Positions 47,901 to 57,052 of a stretch of 64,000 bases of DNA are shown in pieces. The stretch's first letter is position 1. Each line of letters opens with the position of its first letter. The stretch is from assembly GCA_900551865.1 (NCBI GenBank), contig URXV01000006.1:1-64000 (forward strand). The letters are read 5' to 3'. Position numbers and translations under genes: made by a program. Origin of the DNA: an uncultured Rickettsiales bacterium. GTDB taxonomy: Bacteria; Pseudomonadota; Alphaproteobacteria; RF32; CAG-239. The notes under the pieces were generated by a model that saw only the letters and a program-made list of their open reading frames with translations, searched no databases and had not been told where the DNA came from.

Positions 47901-47940
47901 TATCCCCGGGTATACGTATCCCTGATACGGAGGTAACGTT

Positions 47941-48426
47941 TTACATTACCATAACGCTGGTATACAATGCCTGAGCCGGTTCAACATTCTGGCGCATTAC
48001 AGCATTAAAAATCGGATAAACCCGTTCGCATTCCATAATTGACAGCTCTATAATCTTGCTTATTTTATGCGTAAACAGTTCTTCGTTATCCTGCAAAATC
48101 AGGGAATGTTTAAAAATCGGCATTTTCTGTTCGCTCCAGTAAGAAAAATGCCCCAGCCAGAGATTTTCATTCAGCATGGCCAGCAATTCAAACATCTTCC
48201 CGCGGTCTACCGCAGATGCTTCAATATTCAGCAGGCAGGAAATATGCAGACAGCGCAGATGCTCCTCATAAGCAAAAAAAATCAGCATATTGTCCCATTT
48301 CCCCAAAACTTCTGCTACCAGTTCATTATCCTTGCGGCGGTCAAAAGACACGTTATCGCGGGAAAATATCCCTTCTATCGTATCAATCGGATTATACAAA
48401 TCCTGCTGTTCCAATGCCAAATTCAT
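47941..48426 (-). CDS. YbjN-domain protein
   Basis: 161 residues resembling the YbjN family (pfam10722), with a cold-shock/chaperone-like fold: an N-terminal DTIEGIFSRDNVSFDRR, LNIEASAVDRGKMFELLAMLNENLWLGHFSYWSEQK and FKHSLILQDNEELFTHKISKIIE. No signal peptide. Such proteins may act as regulators or chaperones; role unknown. It starts in the AT-rich spacer shared with lgt. Confidence 0.72.
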   Translation of the reverse strand: MNLALEQQDLYNPIDTIEGIFSRDNVSFDRRKDNELVAEVLGKWDNMLIFFAYEEHLRCLHISCLLNIEASAVDRGKMFELLAMLNENLWLGHFSYWSEQKMPIFKHSLILQDNEELFTHKISKIIELSIMECERVYPIFNAVMRQNVEPAQALYTSVMVM

Positions 48427-48731
48427 TACCGCACTATCCTTTTATTTTCCTGCTTAACGCAATTTGCCGGTGCAAAATAAAATCTGTCAGACCGCGCCTT
48501 GCCCACTTACAGGTCTTATTTTTGCCGCAGCCTTCTTCCTTAGACAACCCCAATATGGAGTTTTCCACTTATTTAAGTAAAAAGTAACTTTTTTAATTTT
48601 CATAAATTACGCTTTATCATATAGTTAGATAAGCACATCTAAAATCATATTTTTTTTATGTGGATTATATTTTTTTGTTAATATAACTTTAAGCGTTGAA
48701 GACTGGCCATTACCACTTACGGAGTTTTAGC
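48427..48731. other. 305-base intergenic region between YbjN and lgt genes
   Basis: No gene or convincing RNA is visible. It is AT-rich, with several TTG/TATAAT-like hexamers but no pair with good spacing. A T-rich stretch precedes lgt. Divergent transcription from here is expected. Confidence 0.5.
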
Positions 48732-49532
48732 ATGTATATTGATTTTCCCGATATATCCCCGGTTATCTTTTCAATAGGTCCCTTTTCTTTCAGGTGGTAT
48801 GCCATGGCTTATTTGGCGGGCATTGTTGCAGCCTGGCTTCTGACCAAACGCAATATTGCAAAGTATAATCTCGGCATCACCAACGAACAGCTTGACGATT
48901 TGGTTTTCTATACAACACTCGGCATTATTTTCGGGGGAAGAATCGGATATGTCGTCTGTTACGGAGACGGCTACTTTTGGAAGCACCCTTCGGAAATTAT
49001 TGCCGTATGGCATGGAGGGATGTCTTTTCACGGCGGAATTGCCGGGGTTATTCTGGGATTGTTTTGCTTTGCGCGAAGATACGCATTCCCGTTCCTGAAG
49101 ATTACGGATATTGTCGCTTTATATGTTCCTATCGGAATCTTTTTGGGCAGGCTTGCCAACTTTGTCAACGGCGAGTTATGGGGACGGGTTACAACCGTTC
49201 CCTGGGCGGTTAAATTTCCGGAAGGAGGATATCTGCCGCGTCATCCCTCGCAGTTGTATGAAGCTGCAACGGAAGGACTTCTGATGTTTGCCATTCTCAA
49301 TCTGCTCTGGCGCAAACCTTATGTCCGAAATCATAACGGGGTTATCTCCGCGGCATTTCTTATTGTTTACGCAATATCGCGAATGTGTATGGAACTTTTT
49401 CGCGAACCGGATCAGCAAATCGGCTTTCTTCCCGGCGGCATTACGATGGGACAGCTGTTATCCCTGCCATTTCTTTTACTCGGGCTTTTTGTTTTGCACC
49501 GCGCGGTCAGAATACCCGCTGACAAACATTAA
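48732..49532 (+). CDS. lgt: Prolipoprotein diacylglyceryl transferase
   Basis: Inner-membrane enzyme that adds diacylglycerol to the lipobox cysteine of prolipoproteins, the first step of lipoprotein maturation. The 266-residue protein (start 48732, GGAG upstream) has seven hydrophobic segments, FRWYAMAYLAG, GRIGYVVCYG, GMSFHGGIAG, the Lgt signature GRLANFVNGELWG and HPSQLYEA. It will act on lipoproteins such as the 46399 product. The stop codon overlaps that of the convergent gene by 2-3 bases. Confidence 0.96.
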   Translation: MYIDFPDISPVIFSIGPFSFRWYAMAYLAGIVAAWLLTKRNIAKYNLGITNEQLDDLVFYTTLGIIFGGRIGYVVCYGDGYFWKHPSEIIAVWHGGMSFHGGIAGVILGLFCFARRYAFPFLKITDIVALYVPIGIFLGRLANFVNGELWGRVTTVPWAVKFPEGGYLPRHPSQLYEAATEGLLMFAILNLLWRKPYVRNHNGVISAAFLIVYAISRMCMELFREPDQQIGFLPGGITMGQLLSLPFLLLGLFVLHRAVRIPADKH

Positions 49533-50704
49533 GCCTTAATCGTAATATTACGCGTAAACCGGCAGGCCTTTTGCAAGTTTTCTTCGGCTCGCACCAAAAC
49601 CGCCGCAGCATCTGCGTCACTGCGCTTTTTTTCGCTGACGCATTGCGATACCGTCAATTGCAGATGGTTATTTTCATTAAAAACAAACACTGACTTCGCC
49701 AAAATGCGGCGGACTTCTTCTGCTTTTTCAAAACTTTCTGTGGCATTGGCATTCATAAACGCCAAAATAAACGCATCTGTCTTATAGTTGTACACCAAAA
49801 TATCGGCATTGGTTTTGTTTATGCGTTTTAAGAACATTTTTTTCAGCAACAGCATTTTTCGCCGGCCAAAACGCTTCAACAGCCGTTCGTATTCATCGAT
49901 ATACATCAGGGCAATACTGTATTTAAGCGGGTATTTGTTTTCCGCCTCCCGGCAAAATGCCCTGCTGTTGGGAATCCCCAAATCCTCGTCGCGACTCCTT
50001 GAATAATATACATAATACAACGATGATAAAAGCAGTATCAGGACAGCTGCCAGAAAAAACAGGCTGAAAGCAAACAAATTATCTGAAAAATAAACGCCCA
50101 TAAATACGGCAGTTCCGGCAAAAAAAGCGGCCGCACTCAATATCCGTCCTTTGCAGACATGATAAACAAACAAGACTGACAGACATAAAACGGATATATT
50201 CAGAGCAGGGTAATTAAACATGCCGATATGTTTGTAGAAATAATACGAATCGGCATCAATACTGTGATTCTGCAGTTTTTCAATCAATGCTGTCTGAGCA
50301 AACAGAAAAATATAAAACCAACTCCAATATTTATGAGGCTGTCTTTTGTGAAAAAGAAAATATGCCAACAAAATATCGGGAAGCAACAGCGCGCTCCATA
50401 TATTATACCCGGCCGAAAAAATATAATCCTCTCCGTATGTATATCTCAGGCTGTTTATAATCAGATACCCCGTATAAATGACCGAGGCCATCATGACCGA
50501 ACTTAAAATCCGGAAATACCCCATAACCAGCAATGTCAACCCAACGCAGCCAATGAAAAAACCGTGTATCGCATGGTAATTTTCTTCAGAAAAATCCGAT
50601 ACGGAAAAAAAATATACCAGAAAAGCCCCCAATACCAGAATCGGAAACAAAGCGCTCTTGTTATACCCTATAATTTTTTCCAATTCCAGTTCCAACTTTA
50701 ACAC
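49529..50704 (-). CDS. Multi-pass membrane protein with degenerate GGDEF domain
   Basis: 391 residues. About seven hydrophobic segments (residues 15-250) form a membrane sensor-like region. The C-terminal part (about residues 255-391) looks like a diguanylate cyclase domain with normal spacing (LGIPNSRAFCREAE, IALMYIDEYERLLKRFG), but where GG(D/E)EF should stand it reads YKTDAF (307-312), so catalysis is unlikely. It may bind c-di-GMP or interact with partners. The start is a GTG at 50704 with GGAG 8 bases upstream; a TTG at 50788 has no SD. Confidence 0.75.
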   Translation of the reverse strand: MLKLELELEKIIGYNKSALFPILVLGAFLVYFFSVSDFSEENYHAIHGFFIGCVGLTLLVMGYFRILSSVMMASVIYTGYLIINSLRYTYGEDYIFSAGYNIWSALLLPDILLAYFLFHKRQPHKYWSWFYIFLFAQTALIEKLQNHSIDADSYYFYKHIGMFNYPALNISVLCLSVLFVYHVCKGRILSAAAFFAGTAVFMGVYFSDNLFAFSLFFLAAVLILLLSSLYYVYYSRSRDEDLGIPNSRAFCREAENKYPLKYSIALMYIDEYERLLKRFGRRKMLLLKKMFLKRINKTNADILVYNYKTDAFILAFMNANATESFEKAEEVRRILAKSVFVFNENNHLQLTVSQCVSEKKRSDADAAAVLVRAEENLQKACRFTRNITIKA

Positions 50705-50838
50705 ATCCGCTCTCCATTTGCTATTGCCATAATTTTGCCCTGTGCCAGACGCGGGTATCCGCCGGCGCGGAACCGTTTGCGCAAACAACGGCGAAAAAGC
50801 TCTGCTCAGCCATATACGGGCAGTTTAAACCGGAATAG

Positions 50839-51921
50839 TTAAATTTTATTTACACATTTAAGGATTGAACTGTCGCCATAGGAATAAAAACGATACCGTT
50901 CTTTGACGGCATGCGCATACGCAGCCTTCATACGTTCGGTTCCGGCGATGGCGCATATCAGCATAAACAGCGTTGATTTCGGCAGGTGAAAGTTGGTAAT
51001 AATATAATCAATCACCTTAAATTTATATCCCGGCGTAATAAAGATTGACGTTTCTCCATTAAACGGATGCAATATGCCATTGTCGTCGGCAGCGCTTTCC
51101 AACAGGCGCACCGACGTTGTGCCGACAGCAATTATCCGCCTTCCGTCCCTTTTGGCTTTATTGATAATTTCGCAGGCTTCGGGAGTAATAATACCGTATT
51201 CGGCGTGCATCTTATGGTCTTTGGTATCTTCCGTTTTCACGGGCAGAAACGTTCCGGCACCTACATGCAGGGTCAGAAACACTTTGGATACGCCCTTTTC
51301 ATCAAGTTTCTTCAATACACGGTCGGTAAAATGCAACCCGGCCGTGGGCGCGGCAACTGCCCCTTCATATTTTGCATATACAGTCTGATAATTTTCCTTA
51401 TCATTGTATTTATTCCATAACCCTGCAGCCGGTTTTTCACGCTTAATGTACGGCGGCAGCGGCATCATCCCATACGTTTCCAACATTTTCGACAGATTAT
51501 CAACCGGACAGAGAAATTCCAGAAGCACGCCGTCTTCACCGCGTTTTTCAACCACACGCGCTTTAAACAATGATTTTTCGGGCGCAATTTCCGACGTATA
51601 AAAAGTAATTTCGTCCTCAGAATGCAAACGCTTGGAGTTTTTTACAAATGCCCACCATGTCTGACCATTTTCGGGATGATACAAGGTTACTTCGACCTCC
51701 GCTTCCCCCCTTTTTCCGTAAAGGCGCGCGGGAATTACCTTTGTATCATTAAAAACCAAGACATCGCCGAAATGCAGAATATCCGGCAAATCATAGAAAT
51801 GCCGGTCAACGGTAACGCCTTCTTCCGATAAATCCAGAAGGCGGGACGCGTCCCGCGGGTTTGCCGGTTCTTTGGCAATTAATTCTTTGTCCAAATCAAA
51901 ATCAAATAAATCTACGCGCAT
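50839..51921 (-). CDS. queA: S-adenosylmethionine:tRNA ribosyltransferase-isomerase
   Basis: Transfers the ribosyl moiety of SAM to preQ1-tRNA to make epoxyqueuosine at position 34. 360 residues. Family motifs are VDLFDFDLDKELIAKEPANPRDASRLL, RLYGKR, GAVAAPTAGLHFTD, LTLHVGAGTFLPV and ITNFHLPKSTLFMLICA. Its own promoter, TTGCCA-17-TATAAA, sits just upstream. No other queuosine genes are next to it. Confidence 0.96.
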   Translation of the reverse strand: MRVDLFDFDLDKELIAKEPANPRDASRLLDLSEEGVTVDRHFYDLPDILHFGDVLVFNDTKVIPARLYGKRGEAEVEVTLYHPENGQTWWAFVKNSKRLHSEDEITFYTSEIAPEKSLFKARVVEKRGEDGVLLEFLCPVDNLSKMLETYGMMPLPPYIKREKPAAGLWNKYNDKENYQTVYAKYEGAVAAPTAGLHFTDRVLKKLDEKGVSKVFLTLHVGAGTFLPVKTEDTKDHKMHAEYGIITPEACEIINKAKRDGRRIIAVGTTSVRLLESAADDNGILHPFNGETSIFITPGYKFKVIDYIITNFHLPKSTLFMLICAIAGTERMKAAYAHAVKERYRFYSYGDSSILKCVNKI

Positions 51922-51947
51922 GGTCTTTCCTCTTGTTATTTTTCGCG

Positions 51948-51976
51948 TTTATAAACCAATGTATGAAATTTGGCAA
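51948..51976 (-). promoter_or_regulatory. Strong promoter of queA
   Basis: On the minus strand, TTGCCA (51976-51971), 17-base spacer, TATAAA (51953-51948), 27 bases before the ATG. Confidence 0.6.
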
Positions 51977-52045
51977 CCAATTTTTAAGAACATCTTTACT
52001 ATTGACAATTTTTTAAAAAAATATTTAAAATTGACAAAAAAGTTG

Positions 52046-52074
52046 TTGAAATAATTAAAAACATGATATATACT
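52046..52074 (+). promoter_or_regulatory. Promoter of the duplicated-domain protein gene
   Basis: TTGAAA (52046-52051) and TATACT (52069-52074), spacer 17. A further TTGACA at 52031 and at 52002 suggests extra or overlapping promoters in this A/T-rich region. Confidence 0.55.
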
Positions 52075-52112
52075 GCCCTTAAATAATGGTGTTTTTTATG
52101 GAGAAAAAAACA

Positions 52113-55100
52113 ATGACTAATGCTTTTGACAGCATGGATTTAAATACGGCATACGAAATTGCCGGAGGCTATATTGAGGCTGATGACGAAATTTTTGCCA
52201 AAGCCCTTGAAATGGTCAAAGCCGACGATGCCCGCTTCGCCGAAGAATTGAAAGCCGCCCGCAAAGCCGAGATTTCTCTCAAAGCCCAACAGGACAAAGA
52301 AGAAGAAATTGCAGCCAATGCCGAAGAAGTTCTGGACAACACCTCATTTTTAAAGCAGGAATTCGGCAATGACAAATTTCAGCAGGATTTTTTTGCCGAC
52401 GAGGAAATTAAGGCAGCAGAAAAAAACACCCCTGTTTATGACATCAATCCCGAAACGCAAGAACGGTTTGAGCTTGAAGGAAACGATAAACACGCCCATT
52501 TTGAAATGCTGTTTGAAAAAGCCAAGCTGGACGTTTGGCGCGAGCAGGCGGGAAGCAAAGAATTTCATAATTTAAAAAACAAAGATAAAAAGAAAAGCCT
52601 GTTTGCTGCGGTTAAAAATTCATTTTTAAGCACGGTCGCCCACCTCAGAACATCTGCGCAGATAGAACGCGAGGTTCCAGATGCCGTTCATGCCGTACAA
52701 AAAGAAGACAAGAACTTTTTCGCCAAACAAGCGGGAAGCATGTTGTCGAAAATTCAGAATGCCCTTAATTCGAACAAGGAAATAAAGATTTCGTCCAGTT
52801 CGGTTATGGCTGCTTGTGCCGAATCGGAAGCCAGAACAAACAAATTCGCCAGAAAACTTGCCGACCTGGCTAAAAAGGCAACCGGCAAAAAGAAAGAATG
52901 TTTTTCAAAAGCTGCTTTAATGACCCACAAGGCCAAAGAGGCTTTTGCAGAAAAAGCCAAACTGGTTTGGGGTCAAAGGTATGAATTTATGGCAAACATA
53001 CGCGACCGCGCCCCGAAGATTGTTACAGATATGGCCGCAACCGGCGTTTTGGTCGGCGCGACAGCCCTTTCCGCACCGTGGCTCGGAACAGCCGTTATCG
53101 GCTACGGCGCTTACAAGGCTGCATCCGCCTGGGTCTGGCCGATTGTAACCCATGCCAGAAAAGAAGCGCGTTTGGCTCAAAAAGATGCCAAAGCACCCAA
53201 AATGAAGTTTTGGGACAGGCTGAAAAAATCTGCAGATACGGTTACTTCTTCCAAAGAGTACTATAAAGAAGCAGGCTGGGGCTGCGCCGCGGGATTACTT
53301 GGCCTCGGTGCCGCCGGAATAGCTTCCGGCGCCGGCGCCAACGTCCTTTTGCAAAAAAGTTTCCAGCGCTTATCCAGCACTGCCGTTTATACGGCTAACA
53401 GCCTGACTAATGCCGTCAAAAAACTTAAGGAAAAAGAAGGCAATTGGTGGGGCAAAGGAATGGCCGTTGCCAGCACAATGGTTATGGCTTACGTATTGAC
53501 TTCCTGCGGCGAAAATACGGAAGAAACTTTGCGCATGCCGCAAAATAACGGCGGAATGCCGGATTTGACCGGTGACGGAAATAAAGTACAGACCGTGGCA
53601 GATACAACCAAGACAGCTCATCAACCGTCGGTTCAGGCCGTTGTCGAGACGACTCCGACTATAAGCGTTCCCGAAAATTGGGAAAGCAATATGGGAATCA
53701 CCGAAAACCAATGGGAAAGGCTGCAAAGTTTCTGGGGCAGCAAAGAGCAATATGAAACTTTTTATAAAAAAATAAGCGATGATATGCTTGAAAAAGGCGG
53801 TATCTTTGAAGGCATGACCCGTGAGCAGGTTTTGTTTAAATATGAGCGCTTATCTTCATGGAATCTGACCCAGCATCAGGAAGTTATCCGGCGCATGGAC
53901 TCATTCTTCGGCTGCGACGGCGAGGAACGGATTATGCTTACGGCAGACGATGCAAAATCGCTTGATGACGTATTGTCCAATGGTGCCATCAGAGATGTGG
54001 ACGGAACAAAATGCGTCAGGACAACCGGCATTGACATCAATTGCGGTGAAGAAGCCGTCAGACACGACGTCCGTGTTGACTGCGGATGCGATGAAAATGT
54101 GCCTGCGAATCACGCCAAAACGGAAAAAGTTTCCGTTCAGGCCGCGCAGGATTACAGCTTTGAGGAAGTTTCAGGTTCTTCAGTTATGGTTGTCAGAGAA
54201 GGCGTACAGGAAAATGCAAGCAGTTCTGGTACCGGCGTCAAAATTGTTCAGGCAAACAACCTCAATAGCGGAAAAGTTATCGGCGAAACGTCACCTGATG
54301 CCGTCAGCGGCGTGAAACCTGACAATGTCCAAGTCGTTATCGGACAAACTGGTGACGGTATCACGAAAGAAGGAACCGGTGTTGCAGCAGCCGATGGTAC
54401 CTCTACGTCCGGAGCAAGAGCAGTCGCAGAAGATGAATTTACCTTCATCGAAATTCCGGGAACAACAACGCAAGTAACCGGCAGCAGCAGCCTTTCCGGC
54501 GAAACAATCGCTGTTTCAGACGGAAGCGATGCAACGGCAACGGTTTCGACAGAGGAGTATGTCTTTGAAGAAGTACAGGGTTCAAGCAGGGTTGTAACTA
54601 CTGGGGCAGGTACCGAGATAAAGAGTTCCGGTCTTAGAAATGAGGATATAATTCAGACCGATGCCCCGGCCGCCGGAGTTACCGAGCAGATTGTTGCCGA
54701 TTCAGACGAAATTGCCGCCGGCACGCCTGCCGCTGACAACGTTCCCGAACGCGGCGGGTATCAAAACACCGGTTTGACCGAAGCCCAGTACCATCGAACA
54801 GAAACATTTTTCAAAAATAAATTCGGCGAAAATGCTTTTGATGACTATATGAACAGAATTACAGACGATATGCGCGCCAAAGGCGGAATATTTGAAGGAT
54901 TGAGCAAAGCTCAGGCATTATACTCCGTCCAGCAGATGACAGCATGGTCCAACGACCAACACGGAGCATTCGCCAAAGAAATTTCAACGATGATTGAATA
55001 TCTTAAAGGGGAATGCAAGGATACTATTACCGTTTCGGAATCCGGCGCCATTAAAACCGTTATCGACAAAGTTAACGAAAACGGCACCATCGACGGCGTT

Positions 55101-55676
55101 ACGGGTTCTACAAACAAAGTAGTCAGGTATTTTCAAGCCAACGACTGCGGCGAACACGGCACTTACGCCATCAATGAAACCACGGCTGCAAATGAAATTA
55201 CACAGCCGTCCGGCAACAAATTCAAACGTTTCTTCAAAAAGATGTGGAATACGTCTCCTGAACCGGTTTTTGAAGAAATTGAAGGAACCAGCCGGGTTGT
55301 TGAGAGAATACATGTTGTCGAAACTGCCGTTGATCCGAAAATTGAGGTTGTTCAGGCTAACAATCTTGACGCAGGACAAGTCATCGGCACGGCCAATGCC
55401 GACGAAATTTCCGCTGTCCGTGCAGACAATGTCGAGGTTGTAATCGGCTCAGAACAAGCTCCGGCTGAAGTTTCCGCAAACGAGGCTGCGGCAGAAGAAG
55501 CCAAACAGCGCGTTTCAAAAAAAGTCGGCAAAAAAGCTGCACAGGCAGCTGCCGAGAACAGTACTCCGAAACTTTCTCCTGAAGCCGCAGCCGCACTCAG
55601 GGAAAGCGGACGGGATCCGAGCAAACTCACCAACCCGGCTTTGATAAAACGGGCAAATGAAATATACAAACGATAA
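52113..55676 (+). CDS. Unknown 1188-residue protein with duplicated domain
   Basis: No family recognised. The N-terminal 290 residues are charged and helical. Three hydrophobic stretches follow (about residues 305-340, 388-415 and 450-465). Domain A occurs twice (about 519-640 and 879-1020), sharing KGGIFEG(M/L), (I/T)(S/T)DDM and W-x-x-x-QH. Domain B occurs twice (about 680-745 and 1049-1111), sharing EEVSG/EEIEG, VQANNL and VIG. FEEVQGSS-like motifs occur four times. The start at 52113 fits GGAG 9 bases upstream; 52098 is also possible. It could be a membrane-linked repeat or surface protein. Confidence 0.75.
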   Translation: MTNAFDSMDLNTAYEIAGGYIEADDEIFAKALEMVKADDARFAEELKAARKAEISLKAQQDKEEEIAANAEEVLDNTSFLKQEFGNDKFQQDFFADEEIKAAEKNTPVYDINPETQERFELEGNDKHAHFEMLFEKAKLDVWREQAGSKEFHNLKNKDKKKSLFAAVKNSFLSTVAHLRTSAQIEREVPDAVHAVQKEDKNFFAKQAGSMLSKIQNALNSNKEIKISSSSVMAACAESEARTNKFARKLADLAKKATGKKKECFSKAALMTHKAKEAFAEKAKLVWGQRYEFMANIRDRAPKIVTDMAATGVLVGATALSAPWLGTAVIGYGAYKAASAWVWPIVTHARKEARLAQKDAKAPKMKFWDRLKKSADTVTSSKEYYKEAGWGCAAGLLGLGAAGIASGAGANVLLQKSFQRLSSTAVYTANSLTNAVKKLKEKEGNWWGKGMAVASTMVMAYVLTSCGENTEETLRMPQNNGGMPDLTGDGNKVQTVADTTKTAHQPSVQAVVETTPTISVPENWESNMGITENQWERLQSFWGSKEQYETFYKKISDDMLEKGGIFEGMTREQVLFKYERLSSWNLTQHQEVIRRMDSFFGCDGEERIMLTADDAKSLDDVLSNGAIRDVDGTKCVRTTGIDINCGEEAVRHDVRVDCGCDENVPANHAKTEKVSVQAAQDYSFEEVSGSSVMVVREGVQENASSSGTGVKIVQANNLNSGKVIGETSPDAVSGVKPDNVQVVIGQTGDGITKEGTGVAAADGTSTSGARAVAEDEFTFIEIPGTTTQVTGSSSLSGETIAVSDGSDATATVSTEEYVFEEVQGSSRVVTTGAGTEIKSSGLRNEDIIQTDAPAAGVTEQIVADSDEIAAGTPAADNVPERGGYQNTGLTEAQYHRTETFFKNKFGENAFDDYMNRITDDMRAKGGIFEGLSKAQALYSVQQMTAWSNDQHGAFAKEISTMIEYLKGECKDTITVSESGAIKTVIDKVNENGTIDGVTGSTNKVVRYFQANDCGEHGTYAINETTAANEITQPSGNKFKRFFKKMWNTSPEPVFEEIEGTSRVVERIHVVETAVDPKIEVVQANNLDAGQVIGTANADEISAVRADNVEVVIGSEQAPAEVSANEAAAEEAKQRVSKKVGKKAAQAAAENSTPKLSPEAAAALRESGRDPSKLTNPALIKRANEIYKR

Positions 55677-55699
55677 GGCTGATTGGAGCCATGCATTTA

Positions 55700-55733
55700 A
55701 ACGCCGGTATAAACTGCCGGCGTTTTCATTTTT
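55700..55733 (+). terminator. Intrinsic terminator after the duplicated-domain gene
   Basis: AACGCCGG (55700-55707) pairs with CCGGCGTT (55717-55724) over a 9-base loop, then TTCATTTTTCT. Confidence 0.8.
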
Positions 55734-55905
55734 CTCAAACAGTGCTAAACTGTAATTGTAAACCGGAAATAAAGAAAACAGCATATCTGTATCAAAAGTT
55801 TAATAAATTGGGGATAACTTCCCCCTATATCAGCTCTCTTTTTAAAATTTTGCTTGAAAAAAGCAGAATTGGTGTTAATTTATGCTCGATTTTATGATAT
55901 ATGCC

Positions 55906-55923
55906 GTGCGGGGCTGTCCGCAC
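55906..55923 (+). other. Hairpin in the gap leader
   Basis: GTGCGG (55906-55911) and CCGCAC (55918-55923) with a 6-base loop, 18 bases before the SD AAGGA of gap. It is a 5' leader structure that could tune stability or translation. Confidence 0.4.
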
Positions 55924-55948
55924 TCTGATATTTTGGAAGGATAATAAT

Positions 55949-56956
55949 ATGACTATTCGCGTCGGTATTAACGGATTTGGACGTATCGGTCGTCTGGTAT
56001 TTCGTGCTGCACAGAAAAGAAACGACATTGAAATCGTCGGCATCAATGATTTGATTGATGTTGAATATATGGCTTATATGCTCAGATATGACACCATGCA
56101 CGGCCAGTTTGACGGTACAATTGAAGTTAAAGACGGCAAATTGGTTGTTAACGGAAAAGCTATCCGCGTTACAGCCGAAAAGAACCCGGCCGATTTGAAA
56201 TGGGATGAAGTCGGCGCCGAATATGTTGTTGAATCTACCGGTTTGTTCCTGACGAAAGAAAAGGCTCAGGGTCATATTGACGCTGGTGCAAAATATGTCG
56301 TTATGTCTGCTCCGTCAAAAGACGATACGCCAATGTTTGTCTGCGGCGTCAACACCGACTCTTATGTTAAAGGAACACAGTTTGTTTCCAATGCTTCCTG
56401 CACCACGAACTGCCTGGCTCCGATTGCCAAGGTTTTGAATGATGCATTTGGCATTACAGACGGTTTGATGACCACTGTTCACTCCACCACAGCAACCCAG
56501 AAAACCGTTGACGGCCCGTCGATGAAAGACTGGAGAGGCGGACGTGCCGCTTCCGGCAACATTATCCCGTCTTCGACAGGTGCGGCCAAAGCTGTCGGCA
56601 AAGTTATTCCGACCTTGAACGGTAAACTGACCGGCATGTCTTTCCGCGTACCGACTTTGGACGTTTCGGTTGTTGACCTGACCGCCAATCTGGCTAAACC
56701 CGCTACTTATGAAGAAATCTGCGCGGCAATGAAGAAGGCTTCCGAAGGCGAACTGAAAGGCATTCTGGGATACACCGAAGACCAAGTTGTTTCTTCCGAC
56801 TTCCTCGGCGATGCCCGCACGTCTATCTTTGACGCTAAAGCAGGTATTCAGCTTACGCCGACTTTTGTCAAGGTTGTCAGCTGGTATGACAACGAATGGG
56901 GCTACTCCAACAAGGTTCTTGACCTCGTTGCCCATATGGCTAAAGTAAACGGATAA
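55949..56956 (+). CDS. gap: Glyceraldehyde-3-phosphate dehydrogenase
   Basis: NAD-dependent oxidation of glyceraldehyde 3-phosphate to 1,3-bisphosphoglycerate. 335 residues. NGFGRIGR at the N-terminus is the cofactor loop; the catalytic Cys is C151 in SNASCTTNC; the HSTTATQKTVDGPS and WYDNEWGYSNKV motifs are intact. The ATG at 55949 has AAGGA and a better match than the ORF start 48 bases earlier. pgk follows 96 bases later, separated by a large hairpin with a T run. Confidence 0.97.
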   Translation: MTIRVGINGFGRIGRLVFRAAQKRNDIEIVGINDLIDVEYMAYMLRYDTMHGQFDGTIEVKDGKLVVNGKAIRVTAEKNPADLKWDEVGAEYVVESTGLFLTKEKAQGHIDAGAKYVVMSAPSKDDTPMFVCGVNTDSYVKGTQFVSNASCTTNCLAPIAKVLNDAFGITDGLMTTVHSTTATQKTVDGPSMKDWRGGRAASGNIIPSSTGAAKAVGKVIPTLNGKLTGMSFRVPTLDVSVVDLTANLAKPATYEEICAAMKKASEGELKGILGYTEDQVVSSDFLGDARTSIFDAKAGIQLTPTFVKVVSWYDNEWGYSNKVLDLVAHMAKVNG

Positions 56957-56966
56957 TTTTACCTTT

Positions 56967-57034
56967 CCCCGCCGCTTTGAAGTAGGTACCGTTGTTAACG
57001 GTACAAACGGACAGGCTGCGGGGATTGTTTTTTT
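56967..57034 (+). terminator. Long structured terminator-like hairpin between gap and pgk
   Basis: The outer stem, CCCCGCCGC with GCTGCGGGG, holds an inner perfect hairpin GTACCGTT-GTT-AACGGTAC. A run of seven T follows (57028-57034). It ends 18 bases before the pgk ATG. It has the form of an intrinsic terminator with an extra inner hairpin, so it could be a terminator, an attenuator or a processing site that separates gap from pgk. Confidence 0.7.
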
Positions 57035-57052
57035 AGATTGAGGAAAATACGA

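Noticed and set aside
47915..47929. Hairpin CGTATC-CCT-GATACG between DUF1294 and YbjN genes as a terminator
   Set aside because: No T-run on either strand, and the stem is only 6 bp.
50705..50788. Upstream extension of the GGDEF-like protein
   Set aside because: It starts with TTG, has no SD and encodes Arg/Pro-rich residues unlike the membrane protein that follows.
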